DNA of 64,000 nucleotides from Vibrio nitrifigilis (GTDB taxonomy: Bacteria > Pseudomonadota > Gammaproteobacteria > Enterobacterales > Vibrionaceae), in contig NZ_JADPMR010000001.1 in NCBI RefSeq assembly GCF_015686695.1, positions 2,976,001-3,040,000 of the forward strand, given 5' to 3'. The position numbers and the translations under genes were made by a program. Each line of letters starts with the position of its first letter. The stretch's first letter is position 1. This document shows, piece after piece, positions 18,384-26,779 of the stretch. The notes under the pieces were generated by a model. The model searched no databases and had not been told where the DNA came from. It worked only from the letters and a program-made list of their open reading frames with translations.

Positions 18384-18565
18384 AATAAAGATGGTAGCAA
18401 CCATGTTAACAAAATGGATATTAAGTAATTCCTGACTAGGTTCAACAGGCTTAGATTAATGAATATTGGCTATATCGAATGTCTTTACTGAGATGGTCGG
18501 ACAAGAAAGGCGAGTGGACAGTAAGTAATGATTTTGTGTGTGCTCTCTCTAGGAAACTAAATAAA

Positions 18566-19438
18566 ATGAATAAATTTAACAGCGTTGTGCTTGCAGTTGG
18601 AACTCATGGTAACGAACTCTCTGGTATTTATGTACATAAACTCATAAAAGACGGATTTTATGATGTTAGACGGTCAACATTTTCCACATCCCCAGTGATT
18701 GCGAATCCATAAGCCATCAAGCAGTCTATCCGTTATGTTGAAACAGACTTAAATAGTGAGTTTTCAAATATTGGTGATAAAAGTGTCGATAGTTTGCATG
18801 AGGCTGTATTAGCCCGGCAATTTATTGAAAAGTATGCACATAATAGTAATCAGCTTATTATTGATTTGCACAACACGACCAGTAATATGGGAGCGACATT
18901 AATCCTGCTTTCTAACGATAGCTTCTATCAAAATATGGGCGCATACGTTAAGCATCGAATGCCTGAATCAAATATTCTCTTTGAAGATAAAAAACCATGG
19001 TCAGCTCAACCTTATCTTTGCACAGCAGGACAGTATGACATCATGATAGAAGTGGGTAGCCAAGCCCACGGTGCTCTCAAATACAGTACGTTAGAACTGA
19101 TGAAAAAGATGCTGACAGTTGTACTTGACTATATTGAAAAACACAATCTGAACCAAGTGGGTATACTGAATGATTACAGTGCATTTTACTTTACAGAAGA
19201 AGTAAATATTCCTGTTGATGATAATGGTATGCGTCAGGCAACAGTCCATCCAATAATTTGTGGAAGGGACTTTGAAGTGGTGAGAAGTGGTGAACCACTG
19301 TTGGCTACTTTTGTTGGCTATGACGTGCATTGGGAAGGGAACAGTGACATTTACCCTCATTTTATAAATGAGAGTGCCTATTGCAAAGCAAATATTGCGA
19401 TGGCATTGGCTGAAAAACGCATAGTTTCAGTTAGCTAA
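18566..19438 (+). pseudogene. Aspartoacylase-like deacylase, nonsense-mutated
   Basis: Aspartoacylase/AstE-family zinc carboxypeptidase of about 290 codons. The start ATG has AGGA upstream. The zinc ligands are visible as GTHGNE (residues 14-19) and LIIDLHNTTSNMG (near 98). Codon 49 (18710-18712) is TAA where the family has Lys in the VIANPKAI motif, splitting the gene in one frame. The substrate-binding DLNR motif reads DLNS, so a key Arg is also changed. The frame from 18794 is otherwise whole. The nonsense codon alone should abolish function. Confidence 0.82.
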
Positions 19439-19534
19439 GTTTGCAGAACCTGGAAAGAACTGACCCCCGAATTTCGGACATGACTTTAAGTGATTGATCT
19501 GTTTTGATAGTACCCAGAATTACTGGAGCAGATT

Positions 19535-19923
19535 ATGACTAGACAACCTAGAGACCACTCTCCTGAATTTAAAGCTAAGATGGCACTGGCCGCCGCTAAA
19601 GGGGATAAAACTGTCGCTGAGTTAGCGCAGAAGTACAACCTACACCCTAACAAAATCTCAACATGGAGAAGGAGCTGGTTGAAAATGCAGCCATGATTTT
19701 TTGGCCAAAGTGCTCGGTCGTTAGACCGGGCACAGCGAAAGCATTCGTTGGATAAATCCATCCAACTACCGTTTACTAGCAGCCTATCGGACTCTCTGCT
19801 GAAGAGGTTGAATTGCGCCGTATGATTGACGAAATTCACCTTCAGTACAATGGTGGCTTAACACCCAATCAATTAGAACGATTGTATTGGGAAAACTCTA
19901 AAACAGTAGCCAATTTTTGTTGA
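19535..19923 (+). pseudogene. IS3-family transposase remnant, internally deleted
   Basis: An orfA start (MTRQPRDHSPEFKAKMALAAAKGDKTVAELAQKYNLHPNKISTWRRSWL, from ATG 19535) is followed by scrambled pieces of orfA and orfB. In frame at the end, the early OrfB motif RMIDEIHLQY joins directly to the OrfB C-terminus YNGGLTPNQLERLYWENSKTVANFC. The whole catalytic core is lost. Flanking bases from 19440 probably belong to the same element. Confidence 0.78.
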
Positions 19924-19963
19924 CCACTTGTCACCCTTCCCACTAATATTAAGGAGCAGTTCC

Positions 19964-20986
19964 ATGTCCTCTACCCATCATGCCCACCACGTTGACCCTC
20001 AAACAAAAAAACGTTACCTAACCCCTGCTAGGGTTGTAACACTATGTGTTGTGTCAGTGACACTTATCGTTATATTGCATTTACTTTATCAACTTTGGCC
20101 ACAAATTTTAATGTTTAGTATTCATTGGCAACGCAATACCGTCGATGAATTAAGCCAACTGATATACTCGTCTGTACAAAGCCATCAAGCGATGTATTCC
20201 TTGATTGAAATTAGTTTTTTATATGGCATTTTCCACTCAATTGGTCCTGGTCACGGAAAACTCATAGTCAGTTCTTATCTGTCAACCAATCCAACAAAAA
20301 TTAATACTGGGCTAGTGATCACCGTTGTATCTGCTTTTGTCCAAGCCATTGTAGCAATTGCTATTGTATCAATATTTTTGTTTGTCATGCATCTCACTAT
20401 GCGCCATGTAAACCACTTCGTTGGGGAAATATTTAATGTCAGTTACCTTGGTGTGTTGATTATTGGAATCGTTATTTTCATTCAAGGAGCAAAATACTTT
20501 TGGCAACATCGTGGTGGTGCTCATTCACATAATGCCCCCCCCCATGAACATCATCATGTCGATGAAAATGGTTTATGTAGCTGTGGTCACAAACACACAG
20601 CTACACCAGATGAACTCAATCAAGCCACTTCGATGAAAGAATATGTCGCGATCATCATGAGCATTGGTGTTCGCCCATGCACTGGGGCTATCTTGGTGCT
20701 ATTTTTTGCAGAGTTAGCCCATCAATATTGGATTGGTATTTTTAGTGCCTTACTCATGGCTTTAGGCACAGCATGTACAACATCCACAATCGCACTACTG
20801 ACAGTGTCTGGCCGTAAAATTATGCAAAAATATATGCGTGATGAGCATCATAGTCATCCTTGGATAGCACCTGCTGTTAGGTTAATTTCTGGAACCGCAT
20901 TAGTATTTGTCGCATATGTAATGTTCCATCAAAGTGGTTTTGGTATGTCACCAGTTTTTAATGTGCACTCAAAAGGACTATTTTAA
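19964..20986 (+). CDS. NicO/RcnA-like nickel-cobalt (divalent metal) exporter
   Basis: Membrane transporter of 340 residues. The ATG at 19964 has an AAGGAG site and is preferred to the in-frame ATG at 19928. A His-rich N-terminus (SSTHHAHHVD) precedes a transmembrane anchor. The family signatures are FLYGIFHSIGPGHGKLIVSSYL (near residue 93) and MSIGVRPCTGAILVLFFA (near 230), and between them lies a cytosolic His/Cys-rich loop (GGAHSHNAPPHEHHHVDENGLCSCGHKH) suited to metal binding. Six or more membrane segments. It stands alone after transposase debris; nearby remnants also concern metals. Nickel or cobalt is the family default; zinc is possible. Confidence 0.85.
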   Translation: MSSTHHAHHVDPQTKKRYLTPARVVTLCVVSVTLIVILHLLYQLWPQILMFSIHWQRNTVDELSQLIYSSVQSHQAMYSLIEISFLYGIFHSIGPGHGKLIVSSYLSTNPTKINTGLVITVVSAFVQAIVAIAIVSIFLFVMHLTMRHVNHFVGEIFNVSYLGVLIIGIVIFIQGAKYFWQHRGGAHSHNAPPHEHHHVDENGLCSCGHKHTATPDELNQATSMKEYVAIIMSIGVRPCTGAILVLFFAELAHQYWIGIFSALLMALGTACTTSTIALLTVSGRKIMQKYMRDEHHSHPWIAPAVRLISGTALVFVAYVMFHQSGFGMSPVFNVHSKGLF

Positions 20987-21027
20987 AGTGATCTGCACCA
21001 TCAATACTGGACCAAGTTAAGTGAGTT

Positions 21028-21300
21028 TTGATACTTGTAGTTAACCATCCTGACTCAGTTAGGGTGGATAACAAGCGGCCAAGTGTGAACTGTGGAAGAA
21101 TACAGGGTTACGGTGTTAAACATGCAGCTCTGAATGAGTTTGCTGGCACGATCAACTATATTGTTTTAGAAGCCTCAGAAAATAAAGAGCTTATTGTAGT
21201 TTACCCTGAAAGAACACAGACATTCTTCTTGTTTATTTCTAGCAAAATACCCCAGAGTGACTTTTCCAAGGCTGATTTGAATTTCATATATGCAGACTAA
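21028..21300 (+). CDS. Small hypothetical protein, cassette-like position
   Basis: Open frame of 90 codons with a TTG start and a weak ribosome site. I recognise no family. The second half (TINYIVLEASENKELIVVYPERTQTFFLFISSKIP) has beta-strand-like alternation. Its stop lies seven bases before the first of two related 105 bp repeats, the position a gene would have before a recombination site. The N-terminus may extend or differ. It could be a real small gene or a decayed one. Confidence 0.4.
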   Translation: MILVVNHPDSVRVDNKRPSVNCGRIQGYGVKHAALNEFAGTINYIVLEASENKELIVVYPERTQTFFLFISSKIPQSDFSKADLNFIYAD

Positions 21301-21307
21301 GGGAAAT

Positions 21308-21409
21308 ATACATAACAAACGGTCCACGGCACCAACATACTTTTCCTAATCTGACAGAAGTGAGTTAGAGCAATAGTTCTACCTTATTTCTGTCCATCAA
21401 CGTGTCAGC
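21308..21409 (+). repeat. Structured direct repeat, copy A
   Basis: Starts atacataacaaacg, contains acttttcctaatctga, and ends atttctgtccatcaacgtgt. Copy B with the same blocks in the same order and spacing lies at 25086-25191. Arms GACAGAA (21353-21359) and TTCTGTC (21388-21394) can pair. TAACAAACG is also the 5' motif of Vibrio integron attC sites, but I do not find the expected complementary 3' end. Confidence 0.8.
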
Positions 21410-21710
21410 TTGATCTTAGCTGGCACGAAAATGCCCCAAAACTTCTTTGGCCCAACGAACTGATCATCTATATAACATCGCAATAGACCAAATTAATGTA
21501 ATACGTGTTTGGGGGCTTATGCGGAAACTTTCCTTAGTTCTATCACGAAATTCTCTTTCGATTCACACAACTAGTTGATAAAAATTGAGTTTCATAGTGA
21601 ATGACCGCAACATAGACGGAATACAAACACGGGAGAATGCTGGTTACAAAGCGTTAGTGTCCAAGAACCCCTCAATCTAATAAGGTTTATTGAAAGTAAT
21701 AGGAATGATT
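21410..21710 (+). other. Leader of the Ppl-like gene
   Basis: About 300 bases with no supported gene. It should contain the promoter of the ATPase gene. I do not see a convincing -35/-10 pair. AGGA at 21701-21704 is the ribosome site for the ATG at 21711. Confidence 0.5.
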
Positions 21711-24353
21711 ATGGAAGATGTAGAAACAAACGCTTTTGTGAACGGAAATGCATGGGTAAGGGCTGACTTTCATCTTCATACAAATGCAGATAAAGAGTTT
21801 AAATATAATGGAGAAGATAATTCCTTTGTTAGGGACTATATCAAAAAATTACATTCAGAGGGAATTAAACTTGGAGTAATAACGAATCACAATAAGTTTG
21901 TTTTGGATGAGTTTAAGGCATTAAAAAGGAAAGCAAAAAAATTAAATATTGGCCTTCTCCCGGGCGTTGAGCTTTCAGTAAATGATGGTGCAAATGGAAT
22001 CCATGTTCTTGTCGTATTTTCTGAAGAGTGGATTTCAGAAGGACAAGATTATATTAATAATTTTCTTAATGTTACATTCTCAGGAAGAACCCCATCTCAA
22101 TATGAGCAAGAAAATGCTCGATCTAACGATGATTTAGTAGCCACACTTAAGATACTTGAAAGTTATAACAAAAGTTTCTTCATTATATTTGCGCATGTTG
22201 AAGCACCAAGCGGTATTTGGAACGAGGTTGCAGGTGGAAAAATGCAGGAAATAGCTAGAGAACCTCTAGTTAAAAAATACTGCAAAGGTTTCCAAAAAGT
22301 CAGAACGATTGATAATCCAAATAAGGTTAATAAAAAAAAGGTTTCCTTATGGTGGGGGGAGTCATATCCTGCAGAGCTAGAGGGATCTGATCCAAAAAAA
22401 ATAGATGAAATTGGAAGAGGTAAAACCTGTTATATAAATATAGGTGACTTTTCTTTTGATGCGGTTAGATATGCTCTTTCAGATCATACATATCGAGTTT
22501 CTTTTGGAGATAAAGAAATTAGGCACTCCTACATTAAGAGTGTTCGTTACGATGGAGGTTTATTAGATGGAGTTAAAATTCCGCTTTCATCGAGTTTAAA
22601 TTGCCTAATTGGTATTCGTGGTAGTGGTAAATCTTCAATTTTAGAAAGCTTACGCTATGGTCTTGATATACCAATGGGAGATACGCCCCAAGATAAAAAG
22701 TATAAAGAATCGCTTCTTCCACATGTATTAAAAAGTGGTGGTAAAATAACGATAGAAGCAGTTGATAAACATGGGGAAACTTATGAAATATCTAGAATAC
22801 TAAACAACACGCCAGATGTTTTTCAAAATGGAAATCATATTCAAGACATAAAAATATTGGGAGCTATTATCAATAATCCTCTTTATTTCGGTCAAAAAGA
22901 CTTGGCATCAGCTGGTGATGGTTTTGGACACGATTTAGTCGAAAAAATAGTACGCGATGAATTGGTTGATGTCAGAAAACGTATAGCTCAAAAGCAGACT
23001 AACGTAACCAACTGCATTAAAAGCCTATCTGCAATTGAAGAAGATGCAGAACAGCTAGATAAGGACATGAATGAGCTGGGGACAGTAAAATTTAAGCTAG
23101 AACAATTGGATAAGTATGGAATTAAAGAAAAGCTTACTAAACAAGTTGATTATGACAATGACTCGCAATACTTCGGTGAGATAGAGAAAGCTATTTCGGA
23201 AAAGATAGACTCGTTAATAGAAGCACGGAATGAACTTCTGAATGCTTTAGATGAAATTCAAGAGAAAAAATCTGAAACTAACCAACCCAAGATAGATGAG
23301 CTTTTTAAAAAAATTTCCCAATTGAAGACGGTTGTGCATGATGCTTCGCCAAGTTTTAAAAAAATTGAAGCTAAATTGACTGAAATTTCCAACGACAAAG
23401 ACCTGCTAGAGAAAGAAAAGGATGGCTTGAAAGAGGAATTTGCAGAAATCGAAAGGGGTTTGGTGAAAGAACTAGAAGATCAGGGCGTGCACTCTGTTAA
23501 ACCAGATGAATATCTAGATCTTTCAAACAAGAAATCAGAGTTAGAAACTAGTATTAGTGAACTACAAAAAAGAACAGGTACTTTAGAGGATAAGAAATGC
23601 CTTTTGCTGACAGAAATCAGTGAGCTAAATATCGCTTGGTATAAAGAGTTTAAGGTAATAGAGAACGCACTTAGCAGGATAAATGAGGCTCAAGACTCCC
23701 TGACCATAAATTCTATATTCAAAGGTGATAAGTGTTACTTTTCAACAAAGCTTGAAGAACACTTGAGAGGCCATAATATTCGAAGGGATACATACGAGTC
23801 CATATCTGAAAAATATTCTGACTTTGGTGAGGTTTATAAGGATATAGATAATGCAAAAACTGAAGCTAGAAGTAAAAGCGGTGAATTTAAAACTAAATTT
23901 CTTGAGTGTTTAAAAGATCTACTTACGTGCCAAATACCAAACAAATATGATGTTACTTATAGAGGAAAAGCCCTTCGTTCGCATTCATTAGGGCAGCGTG
24001 CTTCTGCTATGATGTTGTTCATATTGAGTCAGAATGAGAATGATATACTCCTTATTGATCAGCCAGAAGACGATCTTGATAATCAGACAATTTATGAAGA
24101 TGTTGTAAAGCTTGTTAGAAAGTTGAAGCCTAATCAACAGTTTATATTTGCTACTCATAATGCTAATTTTCCAGTATTAGGTGATTCTGATCAGCTTGTT
24201 TCATGTGAGTTAAGTGAAAACAAAATTGAACTGCATATTGGATCTATTGATAACAAAGTGTCTCAACAAAAGATCGTAAAAGTAATGGAGGGTGGCGCTG
24301 AGGCCTTTAATCGTCGTAAATCCATCTATCAAATTTGGAAGGCAGATATGTAG
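21711..24353 (+). CDS. PHP-domain/SMC-like ATPase, Ppl/TrlF-type antiphage candidate
   Basis: Large two-module protein, 880 residues from ATG 21711 (AGGA six bases upstream; a TTG at 21690 is also in frame). Numbering from that TTG: a PHP phosphoesterase domain has ADFHLH (His28, His30), TNHNKF (His67), GVELSV (Glu94), GIHVLVVF (His105) and FAHVEAPSG (His169). An SMC/RecN-like ATPase follows, with Walker A GIRGSGKSS (308-316) and about 280 residues of coiled coil (410-690). It closes with the signature-like SLGQRASAMM, Walker B LLIDQPEDDLDNQ (Asp790) and FATHNAN (near 822). This architecture is that of Ppl in reported defence-gene screens, named TrlF-family in databases. All motifs look intact. 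It probably senses phage or damaged DNA and cleaves nucleic acid or nucleotides; substrate unknown. Confidence 0.85.
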   Translation: MEDVETNAFVNGNAWVRADFHLHTNADKEFKYNGEDNSFVRDYIKKLHSEGIKLGVITNHNKFVLDEFKALKRKAKKLNIGLLPGVELSVNDGANGIHVLVVFSEEWISEGQDYINNFLNVTFSGRTPSQYEQENARSNDDLVATLKILESYNKSFFIIFAHVEAPSGIWNEVAGGKMQEIAREPLVKKYCKGFQKVRTIDNPNKVNKKKVSLWWGESYPAELEGSDPKKIDEIGRGKTCYINIGDFSFDAVRYALSDHTYRVSFGDKEIRHSYIKSVRYDGGLLDGVKIPLSSSLNCLIGIRGSGKSSILESLRYGLDIPMGDTPQDKKYKESLLPHVLKSGGKITIEAVDKHGETYEISRILNNTPDVFQNGNHIQDIKILGAIINNPLYFGQKDLASAGDGFGHDLVEKIVRDELVDVRKRIAQKQTNVTNCIKSLSAIEEDAEQLDKDMNELGTVKFKLEQLDKYGIKEKLTKQVDYDNDSQYFGEIEKAISEKIDSLIEARNELLNALDEIQEKKSETNQPKIDELFKKISQLKTVVHDASPSFKKIEAKLTEISNDKDLLEKEKDGLKEEFAEIERGLVKELEDQGVHSVKPDEYLDLSNKKSELETSISELQKRTGTLEDKKCLLLTEISELNIAWYKEFKVIENALSRINEAQDSLTINSIFKGDKCYFSTKLEEHLRGHNIRRDTYESISEKYSDFGEVYKDIDNAKTEARSKSGEFKTKFLECLKDLLTCQIPNKYDVTYRGKALRSHSLGQRASAMMLFILSQNENDILLIDQPEDDLDNQTIYEDVVKLVRKLKPNQQFIFATHNANFPVLGDSDQLVSCELSENKIELHIGSIDNKVSQQKIVKVMEGGAEAFNRRKSIYQIWKADM

Positions 24354-24532
24354 AATACTAACAAATTGTTTTACGGGGAAAATTACTCGATACGCTCCCT
24401 AATTTTACGGTTAGCATGGGTTTATTTATCAGGATAGCAAATTTGGTTCTAGAAAAAGAATTTAAAAACATAATGGTTCTCGGGCAGTATGCTCATTAGG
24501 CAAGGCTCCAAGAGCAAACATGCAAAGCAAGC
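24354..24532 (+). other. Gap between the ATPase and HEPN-like genes
   Basis: 179 bases, no gene seen. A short acataatggttctcgg tract follows an AT-rich stretch and could hold a separate promoter for the next ORF, but no clear hexamers or terminator are visible. Confidence 0.4.
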
Positions 24533-25093
24533 TTGAATTGGGAAACTCCTGATAGTGAATCGATAGCAAGGCTAGCACACTGGCTCGCAGCTCTTTATGT
24601 TGTGATCGAAGGGTGGAAGGACTTTAAAATTGACGATAAGCGAGTGAACGCTTTATTAGAACTATATGCTGAGAACGTTGATCTCCTCCGTAGATGTAGA
24701 AACGCAGTTTATCATTGCCAAAAGGAGCTATTTGATCCGAAAATTCAAAAAGCACTTCAAGGTAAAGAAATGGCAGTGTGGGCAGCTGTTTTACAAGATG
24801 AAATTGAGTGTTTTATTTATATGTGGCCGTTCTTTCAGTACGGTGTATCCCAGCAATCTTATAAGTTACATGAAGAATTTATAGGTTGTATCGGTTGGCA
24901 ACCAAACAACACCCTCTCATCATGGAACGAAACATATTTAAAGTGTGCTGATTATTTGTCAAATAATGGTAGGTCTGAGCTAGAAAAGACAAATGAGAAT
25001 GATGCTTTAATACAAAATACTTTGCAAAAGCTCATTAGGATTAGAAGCTCATTGATTCAGCCCCTAATTGAATCGCGGAGAGATGATACATAA
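24533..25093 (+). CDS. HEPN-like small protein
   Basis: All-helical protein of 186 residues from a TTG start; upstream in-frame space is closed by a TAG at 24497. It contains LLRRCRNAVYHCQKELFD, where RNAVYH (Arg56 to His61) fits the RxxxxH/RNxxxH active motif of HEPN ribonucleases. Bulky helical segments on both sides are as in that fold. HEPN proteins often act as the toxin in defence modules. It lies 180 bases after the Ppl-like ATPase, and its TAA stop is the first three bases of the TAACAAACG motif of repeat B. A weak start codon would keep its level low. Function with the ATPase is inference. Confidence 0.62.
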   Translation: MNWETPDSESIARLAHWLAALYVVIEGWKDFKIDDKRVNALLELYAENVDLLRRCRNAVYHCQKELFDPKIQKALQGKEMAVWAAVLQDEIECFIYMWPFFQYGVSQQSYKLHEEFIGCIGWQPNNTLSSWNETYLKCADYLSNNGRSELEKTNENDALIQNTLQKLIRIRSSLIQPLIESRRDDT

Positions 25094-25191
25094 CAAACGA
25101 ATAAGGCACACATCAATGTACTTTTCCTAATCTGAAATGCGCATTTCGAGCAACTATGCTAAAACATTTCTGTCCAAAAACGTGTTTCAGC
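25086..25191 (+). repeat. Structured direct repeat, copy B
   Basis: Second copy of the 21308-21409 repeat. It contains a perfect 14-base palindrome, GAAATGCGCATTTC (25134-25147), and alternative arms GAAATG/CATTTC (25134-25139 with 25165-25170). The arm sequences differ from copy A but occupy the same place between conserved flanks. It overlaps the stop codon of the HEPN-like gene. Confidence 0.8.
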
Positions 25192-25353
25192 GGATGGTCA
25201 AGAAAAATCATAAATGCCTAGCGAGTAGTGAGCTGTGCGAGCGTCAGGAGTGGCTTTATTATTTTACTTTACCATCATTCCCTTAAATACCCTTTTGGCA
25301 AGGTGATGGTCTTCACGCAGTGAGACCATCACCTTGCTAAGCCTTCAGGGATA
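25192..25353. other. Boundary region with a perfect 15-bp inverted repeat
   Basis: GCAAGGTGATGGTCT (25299-25313) and its exact complement (25324-25338 region) surround a 10-base loop. There is no T-run on either side, so it is not a standard terminator. It lies between the accessory DNA and the core gene degS. Confidence 0.7.
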
Positions 25354-25393
25354 AAAAAGCGTACACACCATTATACATAGTATGTACGCTTTA
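25354..25393 (-). terminator. Probable terminator of degS
   Basis: On the minus strand, AAAGCGTACA pairs with TGTACGCTTT across a short loop and is followed by T residues. It lies about 130 bases after the degS stop. Confidence 0.65.
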
Positions 25394-25520
25394 TAGACCC
25401 AAAAGAAGCATTGCCAGTAAAGGCTTGTCACTCACTCACACGCAAATAGACATGTTTCTTACTGTATACTCCTGAAAGGAAGCCATTAAAAGAATCGTTT
25501 CTATGCTTAAATAAGAATAA

Positions 25521-26582
25521 TTAGTCGTGAGTGTCTTCTGCAATGGTTACAGGAACGGTGATTTCTTTACCTTTACGTAGTAATGTCACTTGCACCTTCG
25601 TACCTGGGCGTAAGTTGGTCACCGTTTCCATAACACTTTGTCTTCCGGCAATTTTTTTACCATCAATTTTGATAATAATATCGTTCAACTGGAAGCCTGC
25701 ATCATGAGCTGGACCATGTGGATCAACACCAACAACGAGAATACCACCGATATGTTCTCCGTTAAGCCGACGCGCTGTTAACGCATTCATGTCTTCGCCA
25801 TCGACACCAATATATCCCCGAATAACACGGCCATCGGCAATGATTTTTTGCATGATGGTATTAGCAAGTGTAAATGGAATAGCAAAAGAAATTCCGTAGC
25901 TTTCGATATCATTAGACTGCTGATATGAGGCGGTATTGATACCCACTAATTCACCTCGAGAATTGACTAATGCTCCTCCCGAATTACCCGCGTTAATCGC
26001 CGCATCCGTTTGGATAAATGCTTGACGACGTCCTTGACTAATTGAAGAGCGGCCTGTAGCTGAAATAATACCAAACGTTGTCGTTTGACCAAGGTTATAT
26101 GGGTTGCCTATCGCTAACACTACATCGCCAACACTCGGCTTATAGTTAGGGTTAAGAGGAATAACTGGGAGATTATCTCCTTCAATACGAAGTACTGCTA
26201 AATCCGTACGTTTATCTTTACCAACCAGTTGTGCGGCTGCAATCCGACCATCTTGCAAAGCGACAATGATCTGGTCGGCTTCTGCAATAACGTGGTAGTT
26301 GGTGATGATATAGCCCTTTTTACTGACTATAACGCCAGAGCCTAATCCTTCTGTAGAAAGCTTTTGGTGATTATTTCGATCGTATTGGCGACTATAAATA
26401 TTGACCACGGCAGGAGCGGCACGATGAACGGCTTGATTAAAAGAAAGCTGTACCGTGGAAGCCGTTGCTGGGTCGGCTTTACCTTTCGGCATAATATGCG
26501 CTCTGAGTGATGGTACGGTTAAGATCACTGCAATTGCAGCTACGATACCAATACCCACTGAGCGAAGCCAAAATTTCAGCAT
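25521..26582 (-). CDS. degS: DegS periplasmic stress-sensor protease
   Basis: Membrane-anchored HtrA-type serine protease, 353 residues. An N-terminal anchor (residues 6-26) leads to a trypsin-like domain with His97 (TNYHVI), Asp127 (TDLAVL) and Ser201 (GNSGGAL), followed by one PDZ domain (about 255-345). A single PDZ plus an uncleaved anchor separates DegS from DegP/DegQ. DegS senses unfolded porin C-termini and makes the first cut in RseA, releasing sigma-E. Gene order degQ-degS on the same strand is standard. A 197-base gap and a hairpin separate it from degQ, so it may have its own promoter. Confidence 0.95.
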   Translation of the reverse strand: MLKFWLRSVGIGIVAAIAVILTVPSLRAHIMPKGKADPATASTVQLSFNQAVHRAAPAVVNIYSRQYDRNNHQKLSTEGLGSGVIVSKKGYIITNYHVIAEADQIIVALQDGRIAAAQLVGKDKRTDLAVLRIEGDNLPVIPLNPNYKPSVGDVVLAIGNPYNLGQTTTFGIISATGRSSISQGRRQAFIQTDAAINAGNSGGALVNSRGELVGINTASYQQSNDIESYGISFAIPFTLANTIMQKIIADGRVIRGYIGVDGEDMNALTARRLNGEHIGGILVVGVDPHGPAHDAGFQLNDIIIKIDGKKIAGRQSVMETVTNLRPGTKVQVTLLRKGKEITVPVTIAEDTHD

Positions 26583-26718
26583 AAAGTCCCCAAAAATACA
26601 AAATCAAGATAGATAAAGAACGACTAGAATCTGATATTGTATGCTGAATTGCTATTCTATCGCTACTAGGTTTTCATTCCATTACGTGGAAAATGTGTTC
26701 ACGTTTTTATTTAACAAA

Positions 26719-26751
26719 TAAAAAGGGTATGGTGAATTCACCATACCCTCG
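26719..26751 (-). terminator. Terminator after degQ
   Basis: A perfect 13-base-arm palindrome centred on ggtgaattcacc, followed on the minus strand by TTTTTATTT. Typical intrinsic terminator at the end of degQ. Confidence 0.85.
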
Positions 26752-26779
26752 ACTATTTCTTTTAGTATCAGTGTGTTAA

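Noticed and set aside
21308..25191. CRISPR array
   Set aside because: Only two copies, 3.8 kb apart and over 100 bases long; no spacers.
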